A stretch of DNA of 60,000 nt from Tubulanus polymorphus. Lineage: Eukaryota; Nemertea; Palaeonemertea; Tubulaniformes; Tubulanidae. The notes below the pieces were generated by a model. The model saw only the letters and a list, made by a program, of their open reading frames with translations. It was not told the DNA's origin and searched no databases. The stretch's first letter is position 1. Every line of letters begins with the position of its first letter. The position numbers and the translations under genes were made by a program. The DNA is taken from assembly GCF_964204645.1 (NCBI RefSeq), contig NC_134029.1:9230850-9290849 (forward strand). The letters are read 5' to 3'. Positions 12,549 to 27,300 of the stretch are shown in pieces.

Positions 12549-15160
12549 ACATTTTGCATTATATATCCTTATTTTTTTCTCATTTTTTTTTCAATTAAGA
12601 TCACTCATAAAATACAAGTCAAACATGATTCCTGACTTATATGTATTAGTGCAGGTATCATATTGCTGCCTGGACCCACCTTCCAATTGTTGATCAACCA
12701 GGCTTCAAAGTGATACCAATAAATGAAGACCTCTATTGATTTTTTTGTGCCTACAAGCATCTACAATCTAATCCTGTCATAACACCATCATTTTTTAAGC
12801 TAGTGCTCAAGTAATGGTAACGTTGAATTTTAGAGAACAATTAATGCTGTGTACCAAACTTAAACAATATTCTTAATGACGTCATCTTTTTTGGTCCCAA
12901 TGGCTGTGAGTTATAACAGTCTTGGACTGTATTATTGAAGCCATACCATGACCAATGCTGCCCGAGTAGAGTAAAAACATTACTCCTATGCTTGAGTAAA
13001 GAAATAGATTTCTACTGAATTCAAGTGATGAAATTATTATATATTTTGACATAATGTTTAATTTCACCAATTCAACACACCAGTAGATGGCGTTACTATC
13101 TATATAATTGCATACATAGATTCTATATAAATTTCCAATCTATTGGTCAAACATTCCACCATTTCTACGGAAACCAATATTTTCAGTCAGCGTGGCTGGC
13201 CACTAACAAATGATCATTTCCACTAACTCCAGGCGTTGAGCTTTGGGAATACATTGGAACCTCACTGTGATCATGGTTGTAGGTAAAAATGCCCTGGGTA
13301 AAAATCCCCTAGGTAAAAAATCGCCTCGGTAAAAATCCCCAAATATTCTCAAATATTATCAAGGTAAAAATCCCTACTTGGTGCATCCTCGCATGCCAGG
13401 GGTCCGGTATCACTCCCGAACTTGCTTCCACCAGCCCCCTGGCCTCAGGAAGCGTGATTTCATTACTGGTGCTGTTGCGCATGACGACATACATCGATTT
13501 GCGAAATACTTCCTTGTTCGGTAAAACGTTCGCTGATTGGTCCATTTAACGGGAAAACCAACAGAAGCCCAATGTCGTTTGTTACAAGCCCTGTGATTGG
13601 TACGACTGGATTCTGGTCGGCTAGTAACCACTCCGACTCGTGAGGACAAGGGGTTCGGGGAACAGCTTTAGCGTAGTGGGTTCGAATCCCTTGACGGGTG
13701 AAGATGCACTTGGTGATTTTCAAGAACATTTCAAAGCAAAATATTTCTCCAATTTTGTTCATTTGCGATGAGACTGAAATTTGTTTGAACTGCGCAATGG
13801 AATCTTTCGTTGGGATAAATTCTTTATGTAAACTCTTAGAATAAAATAAATTGTTAGAATTAATAAGAATAATGAACTTTTTATTTGTAATATCTTAAAA
13901 ATATTTGAACTGGAATATTTTTATACTGTAAACTCTTGTTGACTTGTAGTATATTTGAGCAGTGCAATGCCATGAATTATAAGCAATAATGGACTTTTAA
14001 TTCTAGAGATTTTAGATTCAAGCTAGTGTAATATATAAGTGCGATGAACCCTTTCATTAAGCTGTGTGATAACTTTAAGAACTAATTTAGTATTAATGGG
14101 CTGGTAATTTGTAGTATGTTTTAATTCAAGTATATACTACCGGTATAGTTTGTATACTCATGATATCCTTATGATGTTCCACATACGAATTAATTGACCT
14201 TATGATTGTATCTACTTACACTACATTCAGGAAGGGGATGTGACGAACTAGGACACAATGTTGATTCAATATAACAAACCTAGAATTTCATCCTAAATAT
14301 CAGCAAGAAAATTCAATTGTATAATGAAGCATGCGTAATGATGAACAGATTCCCTGAAATTCGCTGTAACGAGGTTCCACTGTAGAGCCTATTCTGTGAC
14401 CAGTCTGGAGTTGTTACCAAATTATGTGAATTTTTGTCTGCGCGCATGAACTACTAAAAACACAGTTAAATCTCTACCGATATTCAGATTCTTATTGTTT
14501 TCGTTAACTTGCAGTTACAATACAAGTTGTGACTGATTAAATTCTACAGGGGACAACCAAATTTGGGAATACGCAAGGATTTCATCATAAGATAAATGTG
14601 ACTTGGTTTCCCTGTGTCCCTGGCAGACCAGCCGTTAACTAAATCAACCAGTCCAGTCGGCAAAACCATTGTTCCCAACTTCATCTTATCTTCAGGTTAC
14701 AATATATCAGCAATTTCATTGCAAGAATAAAAACATTTATATACAACAATATACATGCTAACAATCTTAAAGATAATGTGAGATTATTATTCCAATGGAT
14801 CTAATCCTGGCAAGACAAAAAGCCCTGTAAAACAAAAGTCCTGTATTACTGTGGCAAGAAGAAATTCTATCTTTGTTGAATATGTCACTACAAATGCAAT
14901 AGAAGGCCCGATCATCATAAACCAATCGGTGCAAATAGACATGATTAACTTATTTGGTCAATGACATTTACCGGTAAGCAAGTATAGATTATATAACATA
15001 AGGGTGCCTTTTTATCTGTATGCACCCATTCAACTATAGAAGGGTTCCATACTAAGTCTTGGTAGATAAAAGAAGAAATCCCTGCAATCGATATAACTAC
15101 ACTGCAATTAGAAGAGTCATTGTTTCAATTCATCTTTACTCTTAGGAAATATAACTTTGG
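12549..15160. other. Intergenic region with a short GGTAAAAAT repeat and a tRNA-like B-box
   Basis: At 13280-13375 the motif GGTAAAAATCCC or close variants recurs about five times. Near 13675 GTGGGTTCGAATCCC resembles a tRNA T-arm/B-box, but no cloverleaf forms around it. The rest is AT-rich and shows no coding similarity. The convergent C15orf61 and IQGAP genes both end into this interval. Confidence 0.5.
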
Positions 15161-15161
15161 T

Positions 15162-15167
15162 TTTATT
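15162..15167 (-). promoter_or_regulatory. Candidate poly(A) signal (AATAAA on minus) for IQGAP
   Basis: TTTATT on the plus strand is AATAAA on minus, about 280 bp past the IQGAP stop codon. Other hexamers exist further on, so use of this one is inferred. Confidence 0.35.
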
Positions 15168-15449
15168 CTAATTGCATTCTATTCTATTTTACTTTTTTGC
15201 TACATATATAGTCATAAAAGAAAAGTTTAATAGAAATAAAATCTACTTCTTTTAAAAATACACCATACATCTGAGTGAGGGATAATGCGACATCCGGGCC
15301 AGTGCCATAGTTGAAAGTAAAAAAGTTGCCAAGTAAAAATAAGTTCATTACCAATAACTTCAGCCTTGAGTCAAATATTAACCATGAACTAAGGAACTGG
15401 CTCCAGAGTTTCATAAAAACAAATCCATCAACATTACAGATTCCAGAGC

Positions 15450-18400
15450 TTACGATCCTCCATAAAATTTCGTGTTTATCAAGAATAGCATGAGATTGAC
15501 GTTAACACGCACTCTGTTGAAAAGCTTCGTCACAGCAACACCTTCATATTGCAACTGCAGCAAATCCTGCAAAAAAGAGGAGAGATATAGTATTTTCTTA
15601 TCAACTCTGATGTTGAACATCATTCATTCAAAGTATTATCAGTGGGTTAGAGGTTTCTTTTTCCCTTTTGATTGGGAAGAGGCCATCGATCTAGAACCAC
15701 TTCCACCAAGATTCAAACACATGAAACCTGCATATATGAGCCCAGTACTGTATATCTTTAAAGACCAATGAAGAAGGATGTTTTCAGTAACATAACTTTC
15801 AGTTAGTTAACAAGAACAAGGACTTAGTAAGAATTTAATCAATTTATCCAAGAAAGCACCATATTCTTTTAGGTGAATAGCCACACTCTGACATGGAGAA
15901 TAGATAAAGTTTAAAACCCACTATAGATGGTACAAAGAATAAAAGCAAATTTTATCTATCAAAAATTCTAAATATCAAAAGACATGATTTTCATATTTAA
16001 TTTTTGACAAATGAAATTCACTTTCAGTCTTTTAAAGATTGTACCATATAAAGCGGGTTTGTTTCTTCTTTTAATAATACTGAATCAAGAAGAGAGAGCA
16101 AATGATATCATCTTCAGGAGCTGAGAGTACATAGACAAGGTCTCTGGTACAGTACGAGGTTTATCCAAATTCTTGAAAGAAGAAATTTTTTCCAGAGAGT
16201 CAGTTTGTCATCATAAGTGATCTGTCATTCAAGTTTGAATTCTTATAACGTTAATCAATCACCTGTAAGACTACATCGACTTTATGCATGCTGACTCCCA
16301 TGAACTTTGCGTGAACGTCAAATGTTCCCGCAACTCCAGTGGCATTAATTTCAAATAGAAGATTCTTGAACCTGAAAAAATGAAAAAAATATGTAACAGC
16401 ACATCATTGACCTGTTAATTGCGTAAAATTGTAGTCTGGACAGTAGTATTTCTAGCTTGAATGGACACAAAGTAGGAGCGAGATAATTTTGATTCGAAGG
16501 TCACAACAGCTCCATTCAAAGAACAGACTTACTGATTTTGCTGCAACCCATCAATCTCCAGAATGACACCCTTTTCTTGCAACCGCAGAGCAGTATAATG
16601 AACCGAGGTGACTGTCATGCCTTTTTTGCCGAACAGACCCGAACGCGGACGTCTAGTGTAGAGAAAATCAGTTTATGAAACATAAATCATAAATCTTGGT
16701 ATTGAATGAGTGAATGAGAGGCAAAAGAATTCAATGCACTTCATCAAGGTTAAAATCTATATTCTTACCTTTTCCTCAGGGCTTGTTTATCCATGCATTG
16801 TTTAACATAGCGACTGTAATAATCGATCTGTTCCTCGTAGAACGACCGCTTGACGCCGAGACTTTTCAACGTCGAACGTAATTTCATGATATCCTGTTTT
16901 CGTCGAAGTCGATATTTCCGTTGGTTCCTGATATCCTGTCAATAGGAAACAAACTTTCCACAATTTATTTTCGTTTTATGAAATATGAAAATGCAATGTC
17001 GCCAAGATAAAGTTTTATTTTACTTTTAAGTTGGATCAACCAGTAACAAAGTTTAGAGGATTGAATCAGTGTAGAAACCAAGTCCAACCTAGCTACTTGA
17101 TTATGTGATCCAGAGAAACCGGACTTTGATTATTGGCTACATGGCCATTTTCTTCTCATTTTCTCTTTTTCTCAGATGTGGTATGATTGCAGGAGCACAT
17201 GATAAACTGACAGCGGATGCATTTCAAAGAACATTCCTCCCATGTTTATGACAGATTCTCCAGATCCTATTCGATTATGTATTAACACTGGAGAAACCCG
17301 ACTACATAATTGAAAAGGCTCCTTTACAAAGCCTATCGAACTGAGGATGTGACATTATTCATTCTAAACCCAAAATCCTAAATCACCAATGTAGGTAGGT
17401 ATACATACATAAAATATGAAATTACAGCTAATGGTATCACCATGATAGCATTTAAAGGGGAACTGCAGTCAAAAAATTATAGTTGGTCATTCATTTCTAC
17501 TCTTGTTGTTTAGCATAATGCTAGTTGAAATTTTCAATTCTTCCTAATTAACTTGTATACAACGATTTTAATACTGTTATCAGCAGAATTTACGGCAGAT
17601 GAGAGCCGCCATATTTAAATTCCAAAGTGAGGCATGTAAACATTGATGACGTATCCCGGCCCATCACACACTCTCCAAAAATAGATACACTCATTGAAGA
17701 TCTCAGTTGAAAATTGCGATTAAAATACTCCTGCTTGGCTGCCAGTGGGGTCTTTTATTTATCCACTCCCTGTGTGAAACATATCCAAATAATTGCTGAT
17801 GTGGCATTATGCTGCAGTTAAGAATTGTTATTGGACTTTAAGTGATGAAAACACTATGAATAGCAGTCAGTAACACCTATAGCAGTGGGCCGAACTACGT
17901 CACAGCCGAGAGAAAAGCATCCGCTACGTGGAGAAAACGGTGGCAGCCAGGCACTCTACAAAACCCTCTTTTTTGGATAAAGTATTAAATGAAATGTTTT
18001 TCTGCTGTTTTGAAAATGTATTTATAAAGGTTTCTAACACATATAGATACAAACATTTTTTCACTTCAGTTCCCCTTTAATACTGCCGATGAAAATCAGC
18101 TAGTTATTGTCGCTTGGTATACCTGAACTATCAAGTTGAGAATATCCTTAGCATCGTACTCTAGCCGCTTCATATTCTCTAGCACCCGTTGTTTCATGTT
18201 TTCTAGTGGTAACCTACACAGTTTGGACAAATTGAGACATTTCAGACACAACATTTCAATCCAAACCAGCACTACCAGGTTAATCAGCAAAATTAAACTC
18301 CTACCGTGACAATGAATATCTACAAACCTAGTATTCCGTGACATAGACTCGCTACGCGTCAGCTTCGTATTCTTAGTCCCGGCGGCAAGATCAAGTTTTT

Positions 18401-20357
18401 CTCGGTTTCGAATTATCGTTTTATGCAGTTCTTCTTGTTCGGGAGTAGCTTTCGTTGTTAAAATATCGTTCAACGTTTCACCCTCTTGACATCTCACCAG
18501 GTCGACTATCATCACTTTAGTTCTACAAACAACAAATAACCAAGAGTAAACTTCAGCTTTATCTCTTGAGTACCAGGTCATGTTATAAACCCAGGGGCTT
18601 TTTTATGAATTTTGACCTAATGATATCTAAATATAGAATCACTGTAGTTTCTAACATTTTGCATTTCCTTTCAAAAGCTTCCCCTTCTCGCTCATATTGG
18701 TCAGAAAATATGACTGAAAACAATAAGTCTATTGAGCACTTACATATACTTCAAAGAAACTAAATATGGTGTACCTCAAGGTTCGGTCCTTGGACCATTA
18801 CTTTTTCTAGTCTATGTTAATGACCTTAGTCTCAATCATAAACACAAAACAGCCATATCGTTTGCTGATGACACTAATCTATTTACGTCCGACCAAAATA
18901 TAACCCAACTCTTAGAAAATGCTACAAGTGACTTAAAGGGCAAATGCCATCAAAAAATTGTTCTTTCCGCGATTTCTTAACCAGAAGATACTTCAGTATA
19001 CATATAAAGACCTGAGATGTGACTTATTGAAAAAAGGAGCACGAATTAGCCGTAATAGTTAGCGGAATAGTCATCTATTTATCCTTCACTCCGTGCATAT
19101 AGTTCATATTCAACCCGCAGGTGGCGCTTTATATGATGTTGACTATGACAATCAACACAAGCATGTGTGCTTTTATACGCGTAGCCTATGTATAATCGAT
19201 AAATTATACACCATTTGTTTAGATTTGCTAGATTCAAACAAGAGCCCCAAGGGGCACTATGGCCAGCCTATCAGCTTTTCATAAAATGGCAAATGATGAT
19301 GCATTCTGTGTTCTGGGTTAAATTTGTCAAAATACACTCCCAGCTCAGAGTCAATACCTAATAATTTACACAATACAATCGTAGAATACAAAAGTAGCAC
19401 AGACAGCGACTGGATTTGGCAGGAACAAATACCTCAGATAAATCTTTTCCCTCTGTCATTGATTTTTATGCGGAATAGAATTGAATTTTCTGAAATTTGC
19501 TCAATAAAACAAAATTGAATTGGATTTTGTTTTTATTCGTTCAATAAAGTAAAATTGAATTGGATATTTTCTTGCAGAATAAAATTTGATTGAATTTGTA
19601 GTTTGAGCACATGGCTAATTAGCATATCAAGGTCATCTATCCGATTTAAGAAAAATCTATTTTTCCCGGACTTTGTACAATGGTCAATGATATTTTCTGT
19701 AGTGCCAATAAAAATATTCCTCCCAAAAACCGTATCAACTAAAGCTTTCACAGAAATCGATCTTGAAATACAATTTTAGATCTTAAAATAAAACCCGGAA
19801 GTAAAACGGTAGACGATACCGCGGGTTCACGTGAACACCTGCTGATTTCTGCAGCTAAGCCAATCATAGAGGAGTCTTTGCTTTCTGATTGGCTTTTCAA
19901 AACCAATATTTTTGCGATCAGACATTCGGGAAAAAGCTCATATAAATTTAAACAAGACCCTCTTTCAAAATTCAGCTATGTAGAGGTTGGAGAATGGATA
20001 ATGCTTTAATGAATGATTTGTATGAATATATGCTCAGTTGCACAGTAAAAGAGCCTTTCCTCTGGAAACTATGTCATCTAAATTCGCTCCATTTGTATAG
20101 TAATAGGCTCAGCCTATGGCTGGCCTAAAAAACAACCTTCAAGAACTATTGCCTTCCACAATTCTAAATTAATTTATCGATAATAATTTCCGTTACAGTT
20201 TTCATTATTGTTAGTATTATCATAACCATGAGTGCCGTTTAATTATCATTATTATTATCATTATCATTATTATTGTTTTATTATAATTGTTATTAGCACT
20301 ATCATTTTTATTATTATTAGCATTAATATTGTTAATATAATCATAACCTTGTGTGTC

Positions 20358-20398
<41 letters not shown>

Positions 20399-21394
20399 CA
20401 TTATTATTTTCATATGTAACTATCACTTAGTTATATATTTTTTTTCTCAGGGCAATCCCCCTATCAGGCTCAGCCCCTAGGGCTTGGGGTTGTCCTTATA
20501 TATGTCTATTTATCTATGCAATTATATCCAAAGAAATTATGTTTATAATCTTGTACATATCATAAGTAAATAAATCATTCATTCATTCATACTTATGTTA
20601 ACGTGATAATTATGGTGAGTGGCGCCATCAAGACATTTCTCTACAAATGCGTTCCCCGAGTGGGAATACATACCATAGTAAATGAAAATTGAAGGCGCAT
20701 CAATACTAGTGAGTTTAACAATAGTCCAGTGCAACCATAATTAGGTATATAGTTACCCGATCGAAATTTCGATCAGCGGTACTTAAGCGTTTAATGGATT
20801 TGTTCAGAATGGAGATTACTTACTTCAGCAGAAGATTTCTTCGGTCCATGTCTTTGTCTTCTTGTACCTCGAACTTGTTCGACAAGGTTAATAAAATCTC
20901 AGATCTCGAAAGAGCCTCCTTCCTCTCTGTATTGTCGATTTTATCGTCATTACTGCTGTTATCACCTAGAAATGAATATAAGACATAGTAAACCCATTTC
21001 TATCAATTAATACAATAGACAGGCAATCAGATGGTTTATGGACTTATCCGACTTGAGTGTTATAAGTATATAGGGTCATTACAATTATTCAGTATCTGCG
21101 TGAAATCAAATACCATTTTGGTCATATCTGACTTGTTGAAATGTCTAAAATATCAAATCAACCTTCAATAAGAGAAAGGTTTTGATATTTTGTGAGTAAA
21201 AAGAGAGAAACTGTAGCATTATTCTCAAAAAGACTCTTATTCTAAATGATTGAAATCTGATATAATTGAGCTCGTGTGCAAATGGACTTACCGACTAGCA
21301 TATCCAAATCCGGAACTTCTCCTAAATCTTCTAATAATTCATGCAATGGATCATTATGGTCAGATGCTATCATATCTTCATGCTCCAACAACAA
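15450..21394 (-). CDS. IQGAP exons 32-39: linker and RasGAP C-terminal domain
   Basis: Exons 21394-21292, 20965-20824, 18522-18328, 18213-18123, 16935-16769, 16652-16533, 16371-16263 and 15566-15450. Markers are HNDPLHELLEDLGEVPDL, VDLVRCQEGETLNDIL, FYEEQIDYYSRYVKQCMDK, HYTALRLQEKGVILEID, FDVHAKFMGVSM and DLLQLQYEGVAVTKLFNRV. The protein ends in FLINTKFYGGS. The C-terminal domain is the region that in vertebrates binds CLIP-170, E-cadherin and beta-catenin. Confidence 0.95.
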
Positions 21395-24300
21395 CTGAAC
21401 AAAATTACACGGTTAGTAAAACACACTGTTATCATCAAGGTGTAATAGCCTGCTGGGAAATAGTGTACACATAGACGTACATCAAAAATTCAGAGAAATA
21501 TCTTTTACAGAAATTCTAAAAGGTAGCGATTAAGTTACTTAAAATGCTGAATATATGAATGAGTTCTACGTTTTGACTCAAAAAAAGTTTAGTACAAAAA
21601 TCACTCAAGCTGCTCATGTGTGGAGTTAAAAAGTTCCACAGGAGCAGCCAAGGAGAAAGTTAAGTGACCAAAAAAAGACCATATTTTAACATCTTAGGAA
21701 GCTAACAATTTTTTACTTTATCAAATGGGTAACTTTTAGTGCAGAGTAACCCAAATTCCATGCTCCACATGGTTAGAATAATTTCATTTCCATAAATTTG
21801 ACCTGAACAAACTTCATTTCTGGAACTGGAAATGTATGGCAAGAAAATGTGTGTTTGGAGTAAATGCGTTTAGAGCTACTGGTAAATTTCAAGTAACAGG
21901 GCAAGCGAAGCAATTACAGGCCTCACAGCGACACTATATTTACTATATATATACTATATTTTCTTCGACCCATCACTATATTTACTATTTTTTGGGCGGG
22001 CACAAATCTCAAAAATAGTACCAAATCTGCTTCTGATGTAACAATTACTTGCTTTTACAGGCAGATCATGTGTCTAATATTTAACATCTTACATTTTGTT
22101 TCTTTTCATGTGGTTGTGTGACAATATTGTGAGAGGCTTTGCTATGCCAAGGTGACCACACCCGATACCCGTGCATCTCAACCATCTGCAGGACCATAAC
22201 CTATAAGCTGCACTGGTAATCACTTGTGTGGAACCTACTCAAAACAGTCATACACCACATTGGATGGCTCGATAAGAGACAGTGGAGTGGACACAAAATC
22301 GGTTTGGCTAATAGCATTATGCCTCCAATCGAGCTGAATTGCCCTGATTTTCACTTGGCATTATTCTAAAAAGATACTATATTTTTGCTGTTCTTTCACT
22401 ACCGTATTTTCCGGCGATTAAGCCGACTCGGCCAATAAGCTGAGGGCAGTTTTTTAGCCTAAAATACATGGATTTCTTATTGCTTTGCCCAATAAGCCGA
22501 GGCCCTTCATCAGGAGATTTTAATTCACTGATTTTTCAATTAGTTTGTCTTATTTGACGATGTGTGAGGCTGACAATATGCGCCTGCCGATGTGTGAGAG
22601 TGCTGTGTATACTATCGTTGCCGAGTCACTGCTATATATAGACTCGTTCAGGTGATCTCTAACACACAGAACCATATATTGAAACCTACATTCGCAAACA
22701 CGGGGCTGACTGCTGACGCGCGTATATATAAATGTACTAGATTGCTGCTGTGAGGTGATGAAAGAAACAAAGTAACAAAACAGTTCTAAATACATTATTG
22801 GTAGTAAATAATGATCTCAAATAAAAATCTTATTCATTTTGATGATCCTCAGGAGCATTAGATTGACATAGTTTGGGAAGTAATTATTTAGGTCAGATCG
22901 TATCCGTCCAATAAGCGGATCATGATATTTTGGGGTAAAAATCTGAGGCTAGAAAATCGGCTTATTAGCCGGAAAATACGGTATATCTACTATCATATTT
23001 TTTCAAACGCAGCTGTGAGGCCTGCAATTATCAAAACTAAAAGTTAGCATCAATGGAAATTCATTATTCATAAACTTTTACCTGATGAGTTTCAAAGATC
23101 TCGTGAATTGAAATGTAGATCGTTGGTTTCGCAACCATGGTATAGTCGGTGTACTGATCCATATTGAATTGCATCTCAGGTTCTGGCACATCGCATACCA
23201 TACGTAAATATACCCTGAAATCAACAACGTTAACATCTATACCACTGCAAAGCCCATTCAATCCTGATCAATTGAACCAGTGAAATAAATTATGTATACT
23301 TTGCATAATTAAGTATGAGAGGACTCCAGATAAGAAAAGAATACAGACTTAACTGATCCATCATTTAAACCCAATGGATCCAAGCTCTTATAGCTTTTGA
23401 AGGTTTATAAAAACATCTACGGAGGGATCAGCACAAACCATATCTAACTGGCTCTGCAATCAGCTTCCAGTAATACATATTTTTAAGTGGCATTTAGTCA
23501 TCCAACTGGTCTGGTCTACTACAACAGTGTTTTATGGTAGTCACAATGTGCGGTCTGGTTCAATCCTTGCTGCGAGAAACTTGGCGTCCGAAGATAGGTT
23601 AAGGCTAACCTAAACTAGGTAAAACTTACTTGAACTGCTCGTGAGCTTCTCGAATGTATGAATTGAGGAATGATAGATGACAGCTGTCTCCGCCAAACTG
23701 AAAATATCAAAAATGTCATAGCTCTGAGTAGATTGTACATAGAATCCATCAATTTGTAAAAGCGGGTCTGTAGAATCCAAGAATTACCAGGTACCTGGTC
23801 ATAACATCATGTTCCACCTGATATTAAAAATTTTGACAGAATTTATAAATTCAATACACGTCAATTTCAACCAAGTGAAAACTACTAAATTTGTGGCCAC
23901 AAATGATCCTTACCAGTAATTCGCAGGAACTTACCCGGTATCTGAACTTTTCACAGGATAATAAGAAGCAATCCAGGTATTCATAATGATTATGGATTGA
24001 AAAATCTGTACCGTATATTCAGGATCTTTCAGAGCTTTCCTAGAACCAGTCAACCTAGAACATGGTACTATCAAACCCACTCAATCCGGATCATTTTGGA
24101 CTGATAAAATTCACCCGGTTTAAGCTGAGAGAAAGCCAGATCAAACACCATATTCTATATATTCAATATGTGTAGGTTGACCATAAACAATATCTTGATA
24201 AGATCGAAATCCAGATTTAACTGATCGTCTGGATTAAGTGAGTTTGACTTAATCATCGAAACAGTATAAGCGATAATGTTATAGCCGACTCACCCCTTTA

Positions 24301-27300
24301 TTGGTGGCGGCAAACTGCAGTATTTTTGCGATCGATCCAAGGTTACGTCGCTGATCTGATGTAAGACCTTTCTCGACGCCGACATCGATAATATCAAACG
24401 CATCCGGCGCCACAATCGCTGGGTTTATATATCGATAATACACTAGATTTCCGACTATCTGAAAATCAAATGAGCACACTACTGAAATAATAGGCAGTAA
24501 TCAAGTATGAAATCATCCTTTATGACATCTGAAAGGTTAGAGCTAAGTCTAACGAGACTACAGCCTGCGACCTAATGACTTTCTTATGCTATTAAGAATG
24601 GTATTTTCAATGAATTCGTTGGATGGCATTTTTGGCATTTCTCAGAAATTATTAGCGTTTAAGTTAGTATTAATAAGGATGACGTTATAATTGACTTTGA
24701 CTGTAGATTACTACAAGACAGGGGATTCAAATTTTTGCACAATCAAGTGGTGTTACTAGTAAAAGGGAAGTTCAAGTCGCAAGATATCTCAAGCAAAAAT
24801 TCTGCAGTTAAGAGACTAAATTTACTAATGTCAATCTAAAATCTTGTATATACGGTACTGGTAGATGTTTTTACCTTGAGAATGTCTTTCTCAGGTGCTG
24901 TAGGGAATTTTTTGTGCAATGCTTCTTTCATCACTTTAGCCATGAATCTCATACCATATCTTTAAAACAATATCATGTAGTCAGGTAATATAAGATGGTA
25001 TAATTCGCTTGATCATCCGAGTGCATGAACTCAAAACTTACGGAACTGTATCAACTGCTTTTATGATGGCCTGCAGGAAACGATCGGTAACTTTCTTCAA
25101 GCACTGAACCGATTGCTGGATACGATTTCGAACTTCTTCATGTTCTAATGCTTGTTGCACGGTGACATCATATGGCATTTCACTGTTGACAAGAGAGAAA
25201 TCAAAGATCGATTTATGAAACCGCTAAGCAAGGTACACTTGGAGGAATCTTGTTACGATGATCTCCACGGGACCAGAAGATATGTTATCTATAACCGAAA
25301 TTTAAAAAAAGTCCTATTGGGGACAAAATACTTTGTAATGACCATTATAAAGTTCCACTGTATTATGCTCTAGACTCAAATAGAGTACGACCCGGTATGA
25401 TCAAGAGGAACCAGATAACCCAGTCAGTTCAACAATTATGTGTTTCAAGTTCAATGCAGAAGTTGAACAATTGGAAAGGAAACTATATTTGTGACAGTTT
25501 TAAGATATGATGATTACAACAATAGAACTAAAATAACTAATGGAACTAAAGGGCTAATTTTTCCCGGACAAAGCATTTTCAATAACTGTAAGTAACAAAC
25601 TTACGTATCCCATGGCAATGATAAGAAATTACTTTTGTTGAAAAATTCCTATATGAAATAGGCCAAGATCAGGATAAGCGTTTTAAGGAGCAGCATTAAA
25701 TTTCATTAGGATTATCTCAATCCACAAATAGTTTAATCCATAGGCTAAGCCTTAACCCGAACAAAAAAGTTTTCAAAAGGCGAATCTTACGGCTTTGCTC
25801 AGGCAGGTGTTTTAGGGTTGAAAGGGCCACACGAAATAAGAATAAATCAAATTAATCAACTAGGGGTCCAGGGACGCCATGCCCACTTGGGAAGTGGTTT
25901 CAAATGCTCAACAATCTAACAATTTCAATATCATTCAACGTCCCCTGGTGACCATATACAAAAACCAATGACCTTGAAACTCACCACAATCATAAAACAT
26001 GTCAGCAGCTACGATTCTGTAATTGATTGTGATAACAAAATATGCCTCATTACCAATTTAAAATAAAAATACTAAGTTATTCTACTATTCAACACCCCCT
26101 GGTGATCATATGCAAAACCCTATGATCTTGAAAATCACCACAATCATAGAGCTACAACTTTGCAATTGATCATGGTAACGAAATATGCCTAGGTACCAAT
26201 ATAATAAGGAAATACTAATCTATTCTACTATTGAACGCCCCCTGGTGACCATATGGCATTAAGTAATGTCCTTAAACTCTCCATAATCATAGAACAAGTC
26301 ATGAGCTACAACTTTGCAATTGATTGTGGTAACAAAATATGCATAGGTACAAATATAATATAGAAATACTAAGTTACAGGGTGTCCCATTAATTACTATA
26401 CATAAAGAACTGCCTGTATCCTCAACATTTCTTAATGAAATGTTTCGATTTTCCACCAAATGATAGAATACAACGGTACTTTTTGATTATTATCGTGGTT
26501 GCTATGGTAATTTGCTTAGTGATTTCCTAGCAACTGATTACAGTGTTGTAGTGATTTTGTGTAATTCTGATTTAGAATAGATCACTGTTAAATCATGTCT
26601 ATGTCTCTGAAACAAAAAGCTTTGATGGTACGCTGGTTTTAGGAAACCTAATCTTTCTGTCAGTCTGAACCATAGATTTTCGGGTTAAGAATCCACATTT
26701 GATTGCAGAGAAGCCACTTAATCAATGTCATCAAGTGAGCTGTCTGTTGTCTACGAGGTGTGATCTTTGGATTTGCCATACAGTAGGTCATCAAATGGGC
26801 ATATAATCGGGCCATACTTTTTTGACAAAAAAAGGAAATGCTGACTATGAATGGAGCCGGCTATCATAAGATGCTGATTCAGTACAAAACTTCATAGATG
26901 CCTAAAAGAGGTAGTCTCAATCCAGTGTGGTTCCAACAGGATGGTGCGCAATGTCTTTCAGCCCGCAAAACAATTGATGTTCTGCATAGGCATTTCTGTG
27001 ACTGAATCTCAGCACTCCAAACGTAAACGACTGGGCCCCATACTCGCCTGACCTAAATCCATTGGATTTTCACTTGTGGGGCTAGCTGAAGGACACAGTG
27101 TACCAAAACAAACCAGAAACTATTGATGATTTCGAGAGAAACATCTGCGATAACACAGATGATTGTCAATTTTCTGAGAAATTTCAACAATAGACTGAAT
27201 CATGTGATAAAATTGAAAGGTTCTCCCATCTAGCATATTTTGTAAATTAATTTGATTTTAGTAAAGTAATTTTCTGTGGTGAAAAGTATTATTGTAGTCC

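Noticed and set aside
13309-13762. Three overlapping minus-strand frames and a B-box-like motif as a gene or tRNA
   Set aside because: No protein similarity, and the GTTCGAATCCC motif has no acceptor, D or anticodon stems around it.
18096-18581. A 161-codon minus-strand frame read as one gene
   Set aside because: It spans two true IQGAP exons (18522-18328 and 18213-18123) plus read-through of the short intron between them. Homology and phases require splicing.
20220-20480. Poly-Asn and poly-Ile frames
   Set aside because: Low-complexity ATT repeat translation.
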